DNA of 64,000 bases from Pomacea canaliculata. Its lineage: Eukaryota; Mollusca; Gastropoda; Architaenioglossa; Ampullariidae. The stretch lies in NCBI RefSeq assembly GCF_003073045.1, contig NC_037591.1, positions 24,151,319-24,215,318 on the forward strand, written 5' to 3'. Shown one piece after another: positions 1 to 12,472 of the stretch (position 1 is the first letter of the stretch; every line of letters begins with the position of its first letter). Under the pieces are notes generated by a model. That model searched no databases and was not told the DNA's origin. It saw only the letters and a list, made by a program, of their open reading frames with translations. The position numbers and the translations under genes were made by a program.

Positions 1-1700
1 GTTATGACATGAGCATGCGATTGTGTGTGTGTACGTGGCAGGTGGCAAGTAAACCGTATCTAACAAACATTACAATGCTTGGAGGCTGGTGAAGCCCACA
101 TTTCGGCGTGCAAAGAAACAACTCATTCGTGACTGAGAACAGTAAACAGATATGTCCTGTCTGTTTACTGTTGGCATGTCCTATACTTTCTCTTCTGTAT
201 GTCCTGTTTATGTTTTGTTCGACTGTCCTGAATACATGGACTTTACAAGGGACACACATTCGAAAATTGCGAGAGGAGAGTTGGAAGAGAGTTGTGAAAC
301 GAGCACAGACAGACGGACGGGTGGACAGGCGGACAGACGGACGGACAGACACATCTAACTCTCTAGCCAGACAACCAGGCAGGCAATCAAATCGAGGTAA
401 AGACAGTAAATGGTCAGCGAGCCAGTTCAACAGAGATCAACTGGCACAAGGAGAAGGCAAACGGTTCACTCTATGTTTTCTGTGTTATTTCTACTTTCAG
501 GGTCACTTGACAACCTGACCATTTGGACTGCTGGACCTGGTGTTGAGAGCTTAGTGACTACTATATACAGAACGATGGTCGCTGGTATGACAACGCAAAG
601 ACACCGATATCTCCGCGACTACCACGCTAACGACGACGAAGACGACCAAGAGTCCTGCTTCAGTTACTGCTGGAGGTAGGGTGAGGACAAGGGACAAGGT
701 GCATCACACAGTACCAGAGAGAGTAGAGGTGTGCAAAGATATCTAATCAACGATAATCAGCTTTCCATGGCTCACACCCACACAGGGCCTCACTATCACG
801 GGTCAAAGGTCGGCGATGCCAGGGGTGGACGAGTGGGAGGAAGAAGGGTCGGTGCGTCATTAGAATACCAGTTACAGCTAATCAGGCTTGACGCCTGTGG
901 GTTTTTCTTCTCACCTAGAGGGGACCGATGTCAGCTTGCCGCAAGATGCACGCAGCAATGTGGCAAAAACGCACGCAATACTCAGGAGTGCGTGAAAACG
1001 AGGAGGGGAGGAGTTGCGAGGGGTGGTATGGTTCGACACGTGCTTCCTCCTTACATTCACTTGCTTATGGTCCGCCCAACCCCTCCCTTCACCTTTAACC
1101 CTTTTACTTACAACACGTGTTGTCGGGGTGGTTCAGCCGACCTAAACAGTTCGATGAGCGAGGCCGTGCCAAGGGAATGCCATAATGGTGTGATGAGTAC
1201 TTATACGTGTGTTGTTCGAGCTGAGGGATTCTCTTCCTCCTTCTATCACATTGTCCGCGATATTTTTGCTCACGCCATCTTTTCATGTCTTACTTTAACT
1301 TTTCTTTTAAGTCGTTCTTTCGTCCTTTTTATTTCTCTCTCTCGTCTTTTGTAAGGTTTCCTCGATATTTTTTTCTACCACTAAAACACATTTTTACAGA
1401 AACACACACACAAGCGCAGAGAAGACAGGAAAGTAATGAGTAGTCGCACTCCTGTACGAGATGAGTGGAGAAATTGCTAGGGGTGCGGTGGGATGTAGGG
1501 GTGCGGGTAGTTACTGTCACATCGACGTGGCAGTAGGAAATAAAGATCGCAAGCAAGAAGCCACCAGCGCCGGCGAGAACGACTTGACAAGCTCTCACCA
1601 GTTCGAAGCTGAACTATCAACAAATCCAATCGACAGACGACACCGGTCGATCCACATCAAAGCAAGCCGTAATTGAAAAGAAGCTCAAATGACGTGTGCC
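1..1700. other. No supported gene
   Basis: Contains an imperfect GACA/GACG tandem run at about 305-350. A possible weak donor on the minus strand (CTCTAG before GTGAGA, near 914) has no convincing exon. Otherwise nothing seen. Confidence 0.6.
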
Positions 1701-1706
1701 ACTCAC

Positions 1707-1814
1707 CTGCAAGCTGTGGGCCTTTCCGCCAGCAATTCCTCTTGGAAAATCCGATAAAAAAGTTAAATCTGGTTTACTGCCATCAGCAACTTTTTCTTTC
1801 CTAGCTGAACACTT
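1707..1814 (-). CDS. Putative internal exon, product unknown
   Basis: A near-consensus donor (TTGCAG before GTGAGTGG) closes a 108-base open stretch on the minus strand whose 36 codons include VADGSKPDLTFLSDFPRG and GGKAHSLQ. The acceptor (TCAATGTAG) is weak; a second AG lies a few bases in. It lies about 0.6 kb from the CpG-dense patch at 2.34-2.72 kb, so it could belong to a gene read leftwards out of the window. Confidence 0.3.
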
Positions 1815-2339
1815 CTACATTGAAGTTATCGATACACTCTTTCTGTCCCAGAAGGCACCATCACTCCAAGATGCAATACTGAACTTCTGTTGGTGGCGTC
1901 CCAACCAGGGGAAACCTTGTGCGCAGATTTCACGAAAAAAAGAAAAAACACGATTTTGAAATCACAAAGTCAAATCACGTGATAAAAGTCTGTATATCAA
2001 CAAATGATGTTTGTTGGATGCTCGTTGAAATAAGAGAAATGTAAATAAACATCAACAGTCAAGCTCGTTTTCACAAGATCTTTGCATCTGTGTGAAAAAA
2101 CTCACACGTGATCATTTTTTTGGAATGAGTATTCCGTTTCCTGGTCGGCTACAGACAAAATAAACCATGAAACACACAGAACCGGTTCTGAAAACTTTCC
2201 ACGTCCATGCCTGGATCCGACTCCAGAGTTGTCCTGGTGATTGAGAATTCAGTCGGAGGTGACAACCCAGTGATGCGGGGGTGGTAGGGGAGCCACCCGG
2301 AGTAAGCAAACACGACTGGTAATCCTTCGTCCTCGCTTG

Positions 2340-2720
2340 AAAAACTTCACTGGCCGTGCGCGTGGGAGCGGCGCCCAGCACGAAAACAAAACGCCGCACG
2401 ACGAAGCACGTGCTGTTCGGAAGCCGCTCGCCACCTCGTGGTCACGTGACTAGGCGGGGACTGCCGCTGTCATTCAGCCGACGACGTCGCTCGGTGCCTT
2501 TCGGGTTGTTCTGCTCCCTCCCGCTTCTTTCTGGCGGGAACTTCTTTCACTTCCCCTTGTCTTCCACTCCGCAACTCTCAGACGGCCAGTTCCAGGCGCG
2601 GCGTGGGTCTTGTCACTGCGCATGCTCAGTCAGCGACCGAGCGCTTGGTCGTGAGGAGTGGATGCTCACGCAGGTGTGTCGGCTGTGCCATTCGCTTGCA
2701 CCACGAAGAATCGATCTTTG
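2340..2720. promoter_or_regulatory. CpG-dense, promoter-like patch with E-boxes
   Basis: This patch is rich in CG dinucleotides compared with its surroundings. It contains GCACGTGC at 2406-2413, the palindrome GTCACGTGAC at 2441-2450 (bHLH-ZIP type E-box) and CTGCGCATGCTCAG at 2616-2629 (an NRF-1 half-site overlapping an AP-1-like element). Such patches are often housekeeping promoters; direction cannot be told. Confidence 0.35.
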
Positions 2721-3001
2721 GGGAAGGGGGTAGCAACTTCGTCGTCGTTGACCTTAGATATGGCCTGTCGTTAACGTTTGTTTGACGAAAGAAGAACCGG
2801 CTTTTCACCAGTGGGTGTAAAATATGAGCATTTCCGGCACAAACGACAGTCCTGTCACGGAATACCTGAATCGAGAAGCACGTCTGCACGGTACTTGTTA
2901 CCAACATTATAATGTAGTCAAACCCACTTAGGTTGGGCTGCAAGAGTATTTTTACTTCTTTCTCCTCACATACACGTGATAATAACCACTCTGTCAACCT
3001 C

Positions 3002-3190
3002 ATGGGGGCTGTCCGGTCCTGCAACGGTTAACGCCTGTCACTGATGCAGTGAGGATCGGGTGTCCTGGGTTCAGATCTCGTCTAAGGCCCTGCAGATGCC
3101 ATTCATCAGAAAACGTCGCTTAGTGCTTTTCGGGTGGTTTCACTGCTTCTAGGACCTTTGTACAGGGCTTTGAATTAGCTGCTGGCTCGG
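3002..3190 (+). repeat. tRNA-derived SINE-like element
   Basis: A box A-like GCAACGGTTAACGCCTGTC (3021-3039) and a box B-like GGGTTCAGATCTC (3067-3079) are spaced as in a tRNA promoter, followed by a non-tRNA tail. The element at 52130-52320 shares the words GTCCTGGGTTCAGAT. Confidence 0.4.
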
Positions 3191-4199
3191 CGTAAAACAC
3201 AATTCCAGACTCCCTTTCTCTCTCAACCCCGTGGACACATTTGAGTAGTGTAAGGATATTGGAACTTTATTTGTAGCCGAGCTTTGGACAAGGCAGCAGT
3301 TTATTACATCTCAGATAATGAAAAATAAAAAGCAATAAAAGATAAGACTTAAAGATAAGTTAAGGCTTGGTTTGAGCTTAGAACGATAAACACGACACCA
3401 CAAATCTGAAGAGAAATCACAGGATAAAAAAAGTGTACATTAAGATCGTCTTGGCACGTACAGCTCACCGGAAAGCGGATGTGGTTAAGGGTAGAAACAT
3501 AATCCAAAGAAAGAAAGATAAAAAGAAAACCTTCAGCGACAGCTACAAAGAGAAAAACAACAACAACAACAATAAAGCCTGGATAATTCCACCACCCGAC
3601 TCGTCGCAGCTCGAGCAGGGTGACGTCACCTGCCGCACGTTAACCGTCCTCCACTGCCCACTGCAGCGCTGCTGCTGCTGACTTATTGACGCCTCAGATA
3701 TTTTTTTAAAGATCCTTAACGTCCAAATGGTGATCTCGGCAGGCGGGGCAAACGCACGTTTAATTTGGAATGTCCAACCGGCGGATTCCTTCAATTTCCT
3801 ATTATTTCTCACTCCAAGACTTCAGTGGCTTTAAAGGTCAGCTCGGTGCAGTTTTTGCATAATGACAGGGTAAAGCCCGGTGCAAGAAACTATACCCTAA
3901 GTCTACACGAATACCCTCTTTTACCTTCTGTTCTCGAAATGCACGCTTATAAACATCGAGTACCGACAGACGATGCCAGGGACACATGTCTGGTTGTAAA
4001 GGTGTTTGGCTAAAAGGAGAGCTGAGATCATATTATGTTAATTAGGCGCATCTGTGTACAAACGCGACGTCACGAGTTTGACTTGGCTCTGTGCAGGGTG
4101 TTGTTTATCTCAAGAACGGAAGTGGGTAATTCACTTGTACTGTACTTTAGTCGGTGACTAGTTTTTTTCCAAGTTTTTTTTGTAAAGGTGCTACCTGTC

Positions 4200-4350
4200 T
4201 CACCTCCTCTACCTTTTTCTCTATGGAGTCAGAAACCCGTTTTAGACAGCTTAGTATAGTGGAGAAAGATTTTGTGCCACACGGGTATCGAACCAGTGCC
4301 ACTGGGTTCAGATGCCAATGCTGTAACTATTCGGCTACCCACTTCCCATG
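4200..4350 (-). repeat. tRNA-derived SINE-like element
   Basis: On the minus strand, box A TAGCCGAATAGTTACAG (4337-4321) and box B GGTTCGATACCCG (4294-4282) are present and the tail ends in ACTCCATAG. The arrangement resembles the element at 11335-11215. No full cloverleaf can be formed, so it is not a functional tRNA gene. Confidence 0.5.
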
Positions 4351-5239
4351 TAATTATTTGGGGTGGCGCTGTAGCCTGATAGGGAGTTAGGCTAAAAACT
4401 CATTGCTCACTCAGGTGATGTCCAGTAGAAATGGTCACCTGATTTACCGGGAAAGATAGTAACGTGAGTGGTTAAATGTGTCTAGGAAGGGAGCAAAAAT
4501 AGAGATCCGGCCTTCATATTCTCAGAGGGTTTATTTTTGAACTTATTAGTCTAGAAAAGGAGAGATGTACCTAAAGTCTATTTACAAAGTCTTGTGCTGA
4601 CATGTACAACATTTTACAAGAAGATGAATACAACATCATCTAAAATGTCATGCTGTATAACCTCCCCCGTAACAGTTGAGTTATCTCCCTACGAAATATG
4701 TTACATGTATACGATTGCAAGATTGAAAAATCATTATGAAAGCAACTTAAAAATTTTCGAATTCCGTAAGGTTGTAAACTGATATTCAGCACACTAAATG
4801 CCTTTTTCTCATTTGCAGTGTTTTATTTAGTTAATTCATGTCTTCTCTTAGTCATCGCTATATCTCTTCTGCAAAGACCTAGTCCATTTTATGGCATCGC
4901 CAGCAGCTCTGAAAGAAAGAGGACGGAAGCAGAAATGAAAGCTTACCATGTACACTGCCTTCGAGAGCTTTCAAACTTACAAAGGTTGGAGTTTCTTTAT
5001 GTAACTACCAGCAGTACAAAAAAGATGTCTACCAGGCAGAATATTTTCCTAATTGTGATAGAAAACAATCCATTTCAAAACCAACTAGTATACGCCAGAT
5101 GTGTTTATTTTAGCTTAGTTAAAAGTTAGATAAAAAAAAAACAGACCTCCTACAGCACTTTAATAATTCAAATATCCGGTCGCACAATTGCCTCTTTTGT
5201 CGTTTTTGTTTCCTTTCAGATTAATTTCTACAAAGTCTC

Positions 5240-5260
5240 AAAAAAAAAAAAAAAAAAAAA
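5240..5260. repeat. Poly-A tract
   Basis: Twenty-one consecutive A. No element upstream is clear enough to call it a retroposon tail. Confidence 0.9.
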
Positions 5261-6469
5261 TTGCAATACGAGTGACAAAATATAATTCCTAATTAGAACA
5301 GAAAATCGCAGTGGATAGAGTCAAAGTTGTTTACAATTGTAAAGATCTACAATCTTAGTATCTGCATATCTAACATGTTTACACTAATCTCTGTATATAT
5401 CTGGGGCAGCGGAAATTAATCGTTATCCAACTCTGAATATTCATCAAGTCTCGAAACTAGTTCTGAGGATGAGCCTCGTAAGTGACAGCCCCAAACAAAT
5501 TTGCTTTGCACAGACCATGATAAGGGCGATAAGTGAAGGCGAATATGATAAAGAAGTCGAGGAGGTCGTCTGGAGAAGGACACCAGCTGCTTCTTCGACC
5601 TTCGTCAACGCCAAGAGAAGATGGCGGTGCTCTCCCTTGCCTTCCTTGGACTCGTTGGCGCTCAGACATTGTGACCTGCGCATAGAGAAGGAAGGACAGG
5701 GAGGGAGAAGGGAGGAATAGGGGAAGAGAAGTGGGGTGTGTGGTGTGTGGGGGGTTACAAGCAAATTGTGTAAACTACACACAGCGCGGGGTAGCCTCTA
5801 ATTCCCTGACATCCCACACGAGTTGTCAGCTGTAAGAGCCAATGACAGCATCTGTAATGCCGTCGGCATTGGCTGGTGTTTACTGGGTTCCCGCCGACCT
5901 GTGCAAATCATATTTCATCGTCTCTCGGTTTGTTCCCCTAATCTTGTTCTCTCGCCTGCCTAACTGTCTGATTCCCCCCTCTTTCTCTCTTGGCGTGTGT
6001 GTGTGCAACTATATCCGCTCTGGGCGTGTGTTTGTGTGTGTGCGCGCGGGTGTGTTTGTGTGTGTGTCTGCATGCGTGTCCATGTCATTCTGCTTCTCTC
6101 TATCCATAGGTACCGTTACAGCGACAGTTACGGTCTTACATTTTTTTAGTGGTTTTTTATTTGTTTGTAATTTATTTATAATTTATTTTCATTTAATGTT
6201 AAAAACAACAACAACAAAAAAAAAAAAAAAAAAACAAAAAAAAAAATAACCAAACAGAGCATTCTATAAATTATCCTCTGCAGTTGAAACTTCTAAAACA
6301 ATTTTAAACCACTGTCAGCATTACTTTCGATTGGAATTGCCTTAAAAAAATTCAGCGCTAATGGTGATCCCGTATAAAAACCTCGTAAAAAGGAATCGTA
6401 TGTAACATTAATGATCAGACTAATTATCAAGTTCATCACCTTCAATTTCTACACACACACGCGCATATC

Positions 6470-6760
6470 ATGCCCACGCATGCGCACGGAGACCCTGTCG
6501 CTCGATCCTCTCTCGGAGCACGCAGAAGTTGTGAGAGTCTCAAGGCATCGAGCAGACTGGGAATCCATCGCTAAACGCCGATGTGTTTACCAACTGCACA
6601 CATAAGCCTCCATCGGCGGCCGTCAGCGTTCCGTGAAATCGTTGTCGACATCGCCATTCACGTGTCGGCGGCCGTCGTGCCCGACAGATGTGAGCAACAG
6701 TCGCCGCATCCCTGGGAGGGCCGACCACGCGGGGTGTCTGAAGGCAGACGTTTATGTCAG
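6470..6760. promoter_or_regulatory. CpG-dense patch with an NRF-1-like site
   Basis: CG dinucleotides are frequent from the NRF-1-like CGCATGCGCA at 6477-6486 to the GGCCGACCACG near 6720. A CGGCGGCCGTC element occurs twice (near 6615 and 6667), and a CACGTG E-box occurs at 6660. No coding exon beside it is convincing. Confidence 0.3.
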
Positions 6761-7621
6761 CAGGCTCTTTCCTCCCCATCCCCATCCCCCTCCCTGCATC
6801 GATTAGCGCGCAGTGCGTGTACACGTGCTCAATCAAGCGAGAGAGATCGGCGCCAGTGGGCGAGTCGCGAATTCAGAGTTCGCTAAGTGCTCGTGTCTTA
6901 TGGGCCGTGTCCACGTGACTTACATGCCGTACATGCGTGCGTACATGTGTGTGTGTGTGTGTGGCGGGGTGCACGTGCGCAGGCACTGGTATGGAAAATA
7001 AATTCCACGAAACGGCATCAAAATTTAGCTAATGTAACAAACAATAATTTTTGAAATTAAGGAAGATTTTTTTAATTCTTTGAGACATTGGGAAGTTTGT
7101 TCTTTGTCTTCAAACGAGTCGTTACACTCACTCTTCTCTTCTCATCCAGACTAGAACCAATGTCTCTCTCTCCGTCTGACGCTGACATGCATACATAGGT
7201 CAGAGGTCACAAATATAGATACATACAAACATACTCACAGACATATAAAATAGTCCTAAACCAGTTCACTGTGAAAAGAGAAGTGAGCATAAGTCTCTCT
7301 CTCTATCTCTCTCACACAGACACACGGAGGACACGTAGGCTCTGCAGAATCCTCCCCACGCTGCTTTCAGAGAAATAGGTATCGATGGGGAAGGAAGGCA
7401 GCGGGAGGCGAGCCGCCCATTGGCCGGCACCAGAAGACAGCACGTGCAGGCTTGAGGGGAGGATTAGGGCCGAAAGCTGCTGCAAAATGAGTCGGTCTAT
7501 GTTAGAGGTATGTCGGTCAGATTAGCGTTCAATTTAATCGAGATGTCCTGGCGGAAGCATGAAGTGGTATCTACCTCCTCCCTCCATCCTCCCATTGGTT
7601 CTCCATCCTAGAGACAGACCA

Positions 7622-7635
7622 CCGCGCATGCGCGG
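7622..7635. promoter_or_regulatory. Palindromic NRF-1-like site
   Basis: A perfect 14-bp palindrome, CCGCGCATGCGCGG, contains the NRF-1 consensus GCGCATGCGC. In animals this motif marks many promoters. A 114-codon open frame of unknown meaning begins 380 bp downstream on the plus strand at 8000. Confidence 0.35.
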
Positions 7636-7999
7636 CGTTTGACTGAGATGGAGATGGGGAATGAGGGAAGGGTGGGAGTCAGGTGAAGAAGGGGGTGCAG
7701 GGGGGGCAAGCTATCATCTAGCGACTCTCCGTATGCTGGTGACGATCGGGTGCTCTGCTGAAAGTGATGAATCATCGATTTCAAAGATGTCTGCTTCTTG
7801 ATGTATAACCGAAGAAAGTGTATTCAAGCGAGATCGTAATTTCATGGCGGGATCAATAGTAACTGTAGCCAAGGCGGGCACAGTGATACAAAGAAGAAGA
7901 AAAGGTCTATCGATCAAGAGAAAGTAAAAAAGAAAAGAAGGTGGGATAAAGACATGTAAGTGATAAGCTAGCTAGTTTCGAGTAGTAATATGTGGTAAT

Positions 8000-8344
8000 A
8001 TGTCAAAAGTACTGCAAGAAAAACAGCAAAGAAAAGGAAGAAGTGAGAAAACGAAAGTCGCTAAATACACAGGGACTCTGTCGGCGTTACCTTCTTCCAG
8101 TCGAAAGTTTAAGATGTTTGCTATCAGTCGAAGATACCAAACCTTAGACATTGAAATGACCTCAGAATCTTTCAAAAAAACACAAGCAAAGGGTCGCGAA
8201 AGGTCGTTAACTGAAAAAAAACTTACTTTGGAAAAGACCGAACCTGAAAATGTCTCTTTTTCTGGCCTGGAAAGCGACTGCAGAAACGATCAAAATATTG
8301 AAATAGTGATTGACAGACTGGAAGAGAGAGAGAGTGTTGTTTAG
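8000..8344 (+). CDS. Hypothetical 114-residue lysine/glutamate-rich ORF
   Basis: ATG at 8000 opens 114 codons, high in K, E, S and R, with no recognised domain, signal peptide or membrane segment. It ends at TAG 8342-8344. The composition could be chance in A-rich DNA. The only support is length and the NRF-1-like site 370 bp upstream, so it may be untranslated. Confidence 0.12.
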   Translation: MSKVLQEKQQRKGRSEKTKVAKYTGTLSALPSSSRKFKMFAISRRYQTLDIEMTSESFKKTQAKGRERSLTEKKLTLEKTEPENVSFSGLESDCRNDQNIEIVIDRLEERESVV

Positions 8345-8970
8345 TTAAAATGATTGTTGGGACTGGAATAGGGACCGACAGGTTTGTTGTAGTTCTGGAA
8401 CGAAGCGATGATTCATTTCACTGTCATGCTCCATAACGAAGATTTGTATTAGTTTCCTTCTGTCTAGAAAGCACACAGAGAAAGAACGACAGACAGAAAT
8501 TCATTAGGACAGCCATGAGAAAGAAGGGACCAGATCATTCCAAGGTATCCCCCATCCCTTGTAGCCACTGAGACTACAGTTACAAGAGGTTGGGGACTTG
8601 TAAGAAACCGTCTACGCATTCAGTTTAGCGGAAAAGATGTTTAGAAGGACCAGACCTCGACCAGACAACTGTCAGGAGAGGTAAGAATTATTTGCAATAC
8701 GTGAAGTTGTCTCCAAGTAATCTTTGGCTTGAGGCAGCCGGCTGACTGTCTACTGGGGCTGGCCATGCACAATCTCCATGTGTCTCCTTCAGCTGCTTTA
8801 GTCTGATCGCCAACGAGGTCGCTCATGTGGACAGTAGCTGCACATTGAGACCAGCAAAACAACAAAGATGAGAGAAAACTATCTTTAAACAAGGCCAGTC
8901 CTAGTGTCACTGTCACTGCCAATGTCAGTGAGTCAGCTCATTAGCCGCTACTTGATGATTTGTCTTTTTA

Positions 8971-9030
8971 TTTGTTTGTTTGTTTGTTTGTTTGTTTGTT
9001 TGTTTGTTTGTTTGTTTGTTTGTTTGTTTG
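8971..9030. repeat. (TTTG)15 microsatellite
   Basis: A perfect 60-bp run of the tetramer TTTG. It makes one frame on each strand read as long lysine/threonine/asparagine or phenylalanine/cysteine/leucine/valine runs, which are not genes. Confidence 0.95.
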
Positions 9031-10084
9031 TGTGAGTGCATGTGCATGAATAGAAATAAAATTCTGGACTTGTGTGAGAGAACAGTGAATAGGCTGACAA
9101 AGAGTTTGGGCAAGCACATTACTCAGTCAGAGATGGGTAGAAGCTTTCATTTATCTGCTAAGATGTGCCTAACACACTGTCTAACACGCACACAACATAA
9201 TAAACTGCCTAACAAAACAAAATCTAACATTCTATAACACACTGTATAACACGCTGAAAGGCGATAGTGTGGAGACAAGAGAGCAGATTACATCCCCGGG
9301 GCTTGACTATCTTCAGAAAATATCCCGTTCATGCAAAACCGGAAACAGGTATGCAAAGTGACGGAGCGACTCCGGATTATAAGGCCTTTGGAGCTAAATA
9401 GTTGGAAAACTAGTCTATTTTTTTGGCCTGGAATGCGTTTGGGGATAAGTGTAAGTCATTCCCCTTAAACAGGAATGATTTTAGCTGCCCTTCCCGGCTT
9501 TGCACACCGGCACTGCGATCATGGTGATTGGCTGGTAGGTGGAGAGCTCTCCGGGGCCGAAGGAAGGATTAGTGGCACGCAAGAGAGCATGCCCACTGCA
9601 TTGGCGTCTGGCGGTTTGGGACATTTTATTCGATCCCCGGGCAAAGAACTGGGCAATTTTCCGTCATTACTAGCTACCTGAACCTGAACATTAATATCTC
9701 GGTGATCCATAACTCGATTTTTTTACCCTTGCTCTGTAAGGGGACTTAACTCGCTCTCCAATTTCCGTCTTTAGCTTTCCCGTCATGGAAGGAAACTGAG
9801 AGTAGCCGAATTAGGGGACTATTTCTCAGTGTGACTGCACGTCTGTACATACGTTGGTATTTGTGTGTTTGTGTGCCTGATGTTTATGCAGGTGTACGGA
9901 AGAGATGAAGTATGTGTGTGAGAGAGAAGGCACATCTGTGAGGACGGACAGTACAAAGCCCTGCCTAAGATCCCTCTATCACTACAAGGAGGACAAGAGT
10001 GACAGCGGAGTGAGATGATTAGAATGAGGTTGTCGTGCGATGACGAAGTCAAAAGGCCAATTTCGTTTCTCACATAAAAAGCTC

Positions 10085-10240
10085 GATTAACCGAGTAGCG
10101 GAAATGGGGTCAAGACAGTAGGTAAGGGTTCGAATTCCCAGAAACAGAATCTGGAAAATGTAACTGGCTCTTTGTCCCCAGCGCAAGTCTGGCAGTCTCA
10201 TAAACAGGCCTCAAGGTTGCTGCCATTTCACTGGCATCGT
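10085..10240 (+). repeat. Possible SINE-like element
   Basis: GGGTTCGAATTCCCAG near 10127 is a good box B. The box A is weak (TTAACCGAGTAGCGG). Only a fragment or diverged copy. Confidence 0.3.
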
Positions 10241-11214
10241 CAGTCACTTCGTCTCTAGAAATATGCCGAGATACAGAATACTGTCGGTATTGCACGTACT
10301 GTCATCGGGAAACGTGTTCCAGATCCAGATCGTCCCTTAACCGGCTTCCTTCCTTGGACCTTTTTTGGAATCAACCGTAGGGGAGAATCTGAAAAGCATA
10401 GAAAAGGTGAAGAGGCCAATGGGTCTGGCCATCTACCCATCGTAGAAGTTCTCCCAGTGAACAGCCTGTCCACTCCTTCACGTTTGTCACACAACCTCTT
10501 CTCTGTTTACCCCGGCGTCGGCTGCCATCTAGCTTTGTATGATCACCGAGGCTTAACTTACAGAAACGTGCAGGTTTCGAGATTTTTGACCTTAGCAAAG
10601 CCTTCTAACTCTTAGGAGGAGAATTGTACAATCAGAGTTAAGGTGTTAAACTCCATAGCAAATATTGTCCTTTTATCAGGCTCAGAGGTGTGCTAAGCAC
10701 CTCCGCACAACTGCAGGATTCCGTCTTCGCTGGCAACATTGTTTTCGTAAGATATTATACTTCATGATCTGAGAGAGTCCCTGGTGAAACCCTGTGGGAA
10801 GAAACAAACAGAAGCCAAGGAAAATACAATTAACAGTTAGAAAGTGGGAGAGCGTTGGGAATATACGACGCCTGACGTCTCGCGCCTCCAGACGGCGTCC
10901 ACAACACACACGGAGGGCAAGCTTAGTATCGACAGCCAGGCAGGACAAGACAAGTGGGAGACTTAACGGACCTTACACTCCACAGAACTACACCAACGAC
11001 GATTTTCCACAACCCAGCATCGGGACACACGAGAGACCCACCATGCTTCTACGAGGGCGAGGAGGGAGAGAAAGATGATGGACAACGCGTTCCTTCTGGA
11101 ATGGAAACAAGTACATCGGTGGTTAGCAACGTACGAGACCCTGTTTGTGTCGGCCCCAGATTTTGTTTTATGAGGAGGGTGTCTTATCTTCTCCACCCTT
11201 TTAAAGAGTTTGGT

Positions 11215-11335
11215 TCTCATTCCATGCTTTGTCAGCTGGGGCAAGTCAGCTGCGTTACTCGGGTATCGAACAGGCCAGTCTTAGCGCCTTCGGGTTTAGA
11301 CACCATTACTCTAATTACTGAGCTATCGTCTTAAC
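11215..11335 (-). repeat. tRNA-derived SINE-like element
   Basis: On the minus strand, box A TAGCTCAGTAATTAG (11325-11311) and box B GTTCGATACCCG (11271-11260) are present. The spacer TCTAAACCCGAAGGCGCT resembles TCTGAACCCAGTGGCACT of the 4.3 kb element, so the two are probably one family. Confidence 0.5.
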
Positions 11336-12424
11336 GTAGAATTACAGCCCTCCTTCAGAACTCCAAACACCAGGCTGAGTCACGGGTGGCCTTAAGGGAA
11401 GCAGAGAGTAAAGGGTCCACTGTGTCTAAACACTTTCCTTCCTCTGTCTGTGATGATACATCAGGCGGCTCCATCGAATGTGGACATAGAGGGAGTTTTC
11501 AGGCACTAACCCAGGCGAACCTTCAGCCGACCAGCTTCTCTGTGGTCCAACACACGGATTATCAGAAGTGTTTGCAGAGTATATTTTATCTATTTTCTTC
11601 CCGGCCAAAGTAGTTTGAACATTTAAGATTTTTGCTTTACTTTTAATATATGTTACATTCCGTCTGTCTGTCGGCCTGGTTGGACGCCAGTACCTTTTTT
11701 TTTTATTTTAGACATTCAGTGTTTCTTTCCATCTTGGTCAGGACACCTCCCTGTCATCATGTGAGTTGGCACTGGGTGTGTCTAAGGAACAAATCGTTAC
11801 TATCTCCAGTCAACACTGGCTCTCCCTTCCGTCCGCTGGGATCAATCACCATTGATGCCCGGCACAGATTTACACAGTCGAGATGAAGTCGTTACCCTAA
11901 TATGTTTCTTTGAGGTCTTACACTCAGTTCTTTTGTGTGTTCTAAGCGTGCGGCCATCCACATCAAGGTAAAATAGTTTTATCAACTAATTTAATGCCAG
12001 TATTACATCAGGGAATAATATTAGTGTTTTAAGGTGCATTTGATGTCTGACCTAAAAAATGACCTCGTTAAATTAAAGGGATTTCATATTTTTATAATTA
12101 TTGTAATAATCATATTATTCGTTTTTTTGTAATTGCGATAATAAACGTGATTCGTTTTAGACCTAACCACACCATCGCAGACAGAGTAACTGTAGATGTT
12201 GGACTGTAAATAAAAGACAAGTCCCGCTAACGGCCAAGAAACCATGAAACTCGGCGAGACGATCTTCACACGTCTCCTTGCGTGTGAATCACGAGAACCT
12301 CACCGGACGCGAACAGCAGAGCCTGTCTGACAAAAAGATTGAGCTCTTCCGATAAATGCTAGCGATGGGTATTGCCTTCTCGAGCTTACAGGCCCCGCCA
12401 TCAAAGTTATCACAAGCGGAGACA

Positions 12425-12472
12425 CACGCACACAAACACACAAACACACACACACACGCGCACACACACTGT
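12425..12472. repeat. CA/CG-rich microsatellite
   Basis: Imperfect (CA)n with CG interruptions. It abuts the putative exon that begins at 12692 on the minus strand and hides its donor. Confidence 0.85.

Larger units (their letters stand above)
2731..6469. other. Intergenic or intronic DNA
   Basis: Holds the SINE-like elements at 3.0 and 4.2 kb and the poly-A tract at 5.2 kb, GT-rich stretches near 6000-6075 and a second A-rich run at 6208-6246. A short ATG frame at 5620 reads like a signal peptide (MAVLSLAFLGLVGAQ) but stops after 17 codons. Confidence 0.5.

Noticed and set aside
4262-4345. Possible tRNA gene on the minus strand
   Set aside because: Box A and box B are present, but acceptor and anticodon stems do not pair, so it is a tRNA-derived repeat and not a gene.
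5611-5664. Signal-peptide-like short frame (MAVLSLAFLGLVGAQ)
   Set aside because: Stops after 17 codons with no credible donor before the stop.
7714-7917. 67-codon minus-strand frame starting MIDRPFLLLCITVPALA
   Set aside because: Looks like a secreted peptide start, but there is no known family, no repeat of cysteines and no conserved processing motif; chance frame is more likely.
8925-9119. Minus-strand frame with long KQTN repeats
   Set aside because: It is the translation of the (TTTG)15 microsatellite.
9473-9534. Plus-strand exon-like segment (acceptor TTAAACAG, donor GTAGGT, frame beginning MILAALPGFA)
   Set aside because: Very short, no matching partner exon in phase nearby, and signals of this strength occur by chance several times in a window this size.
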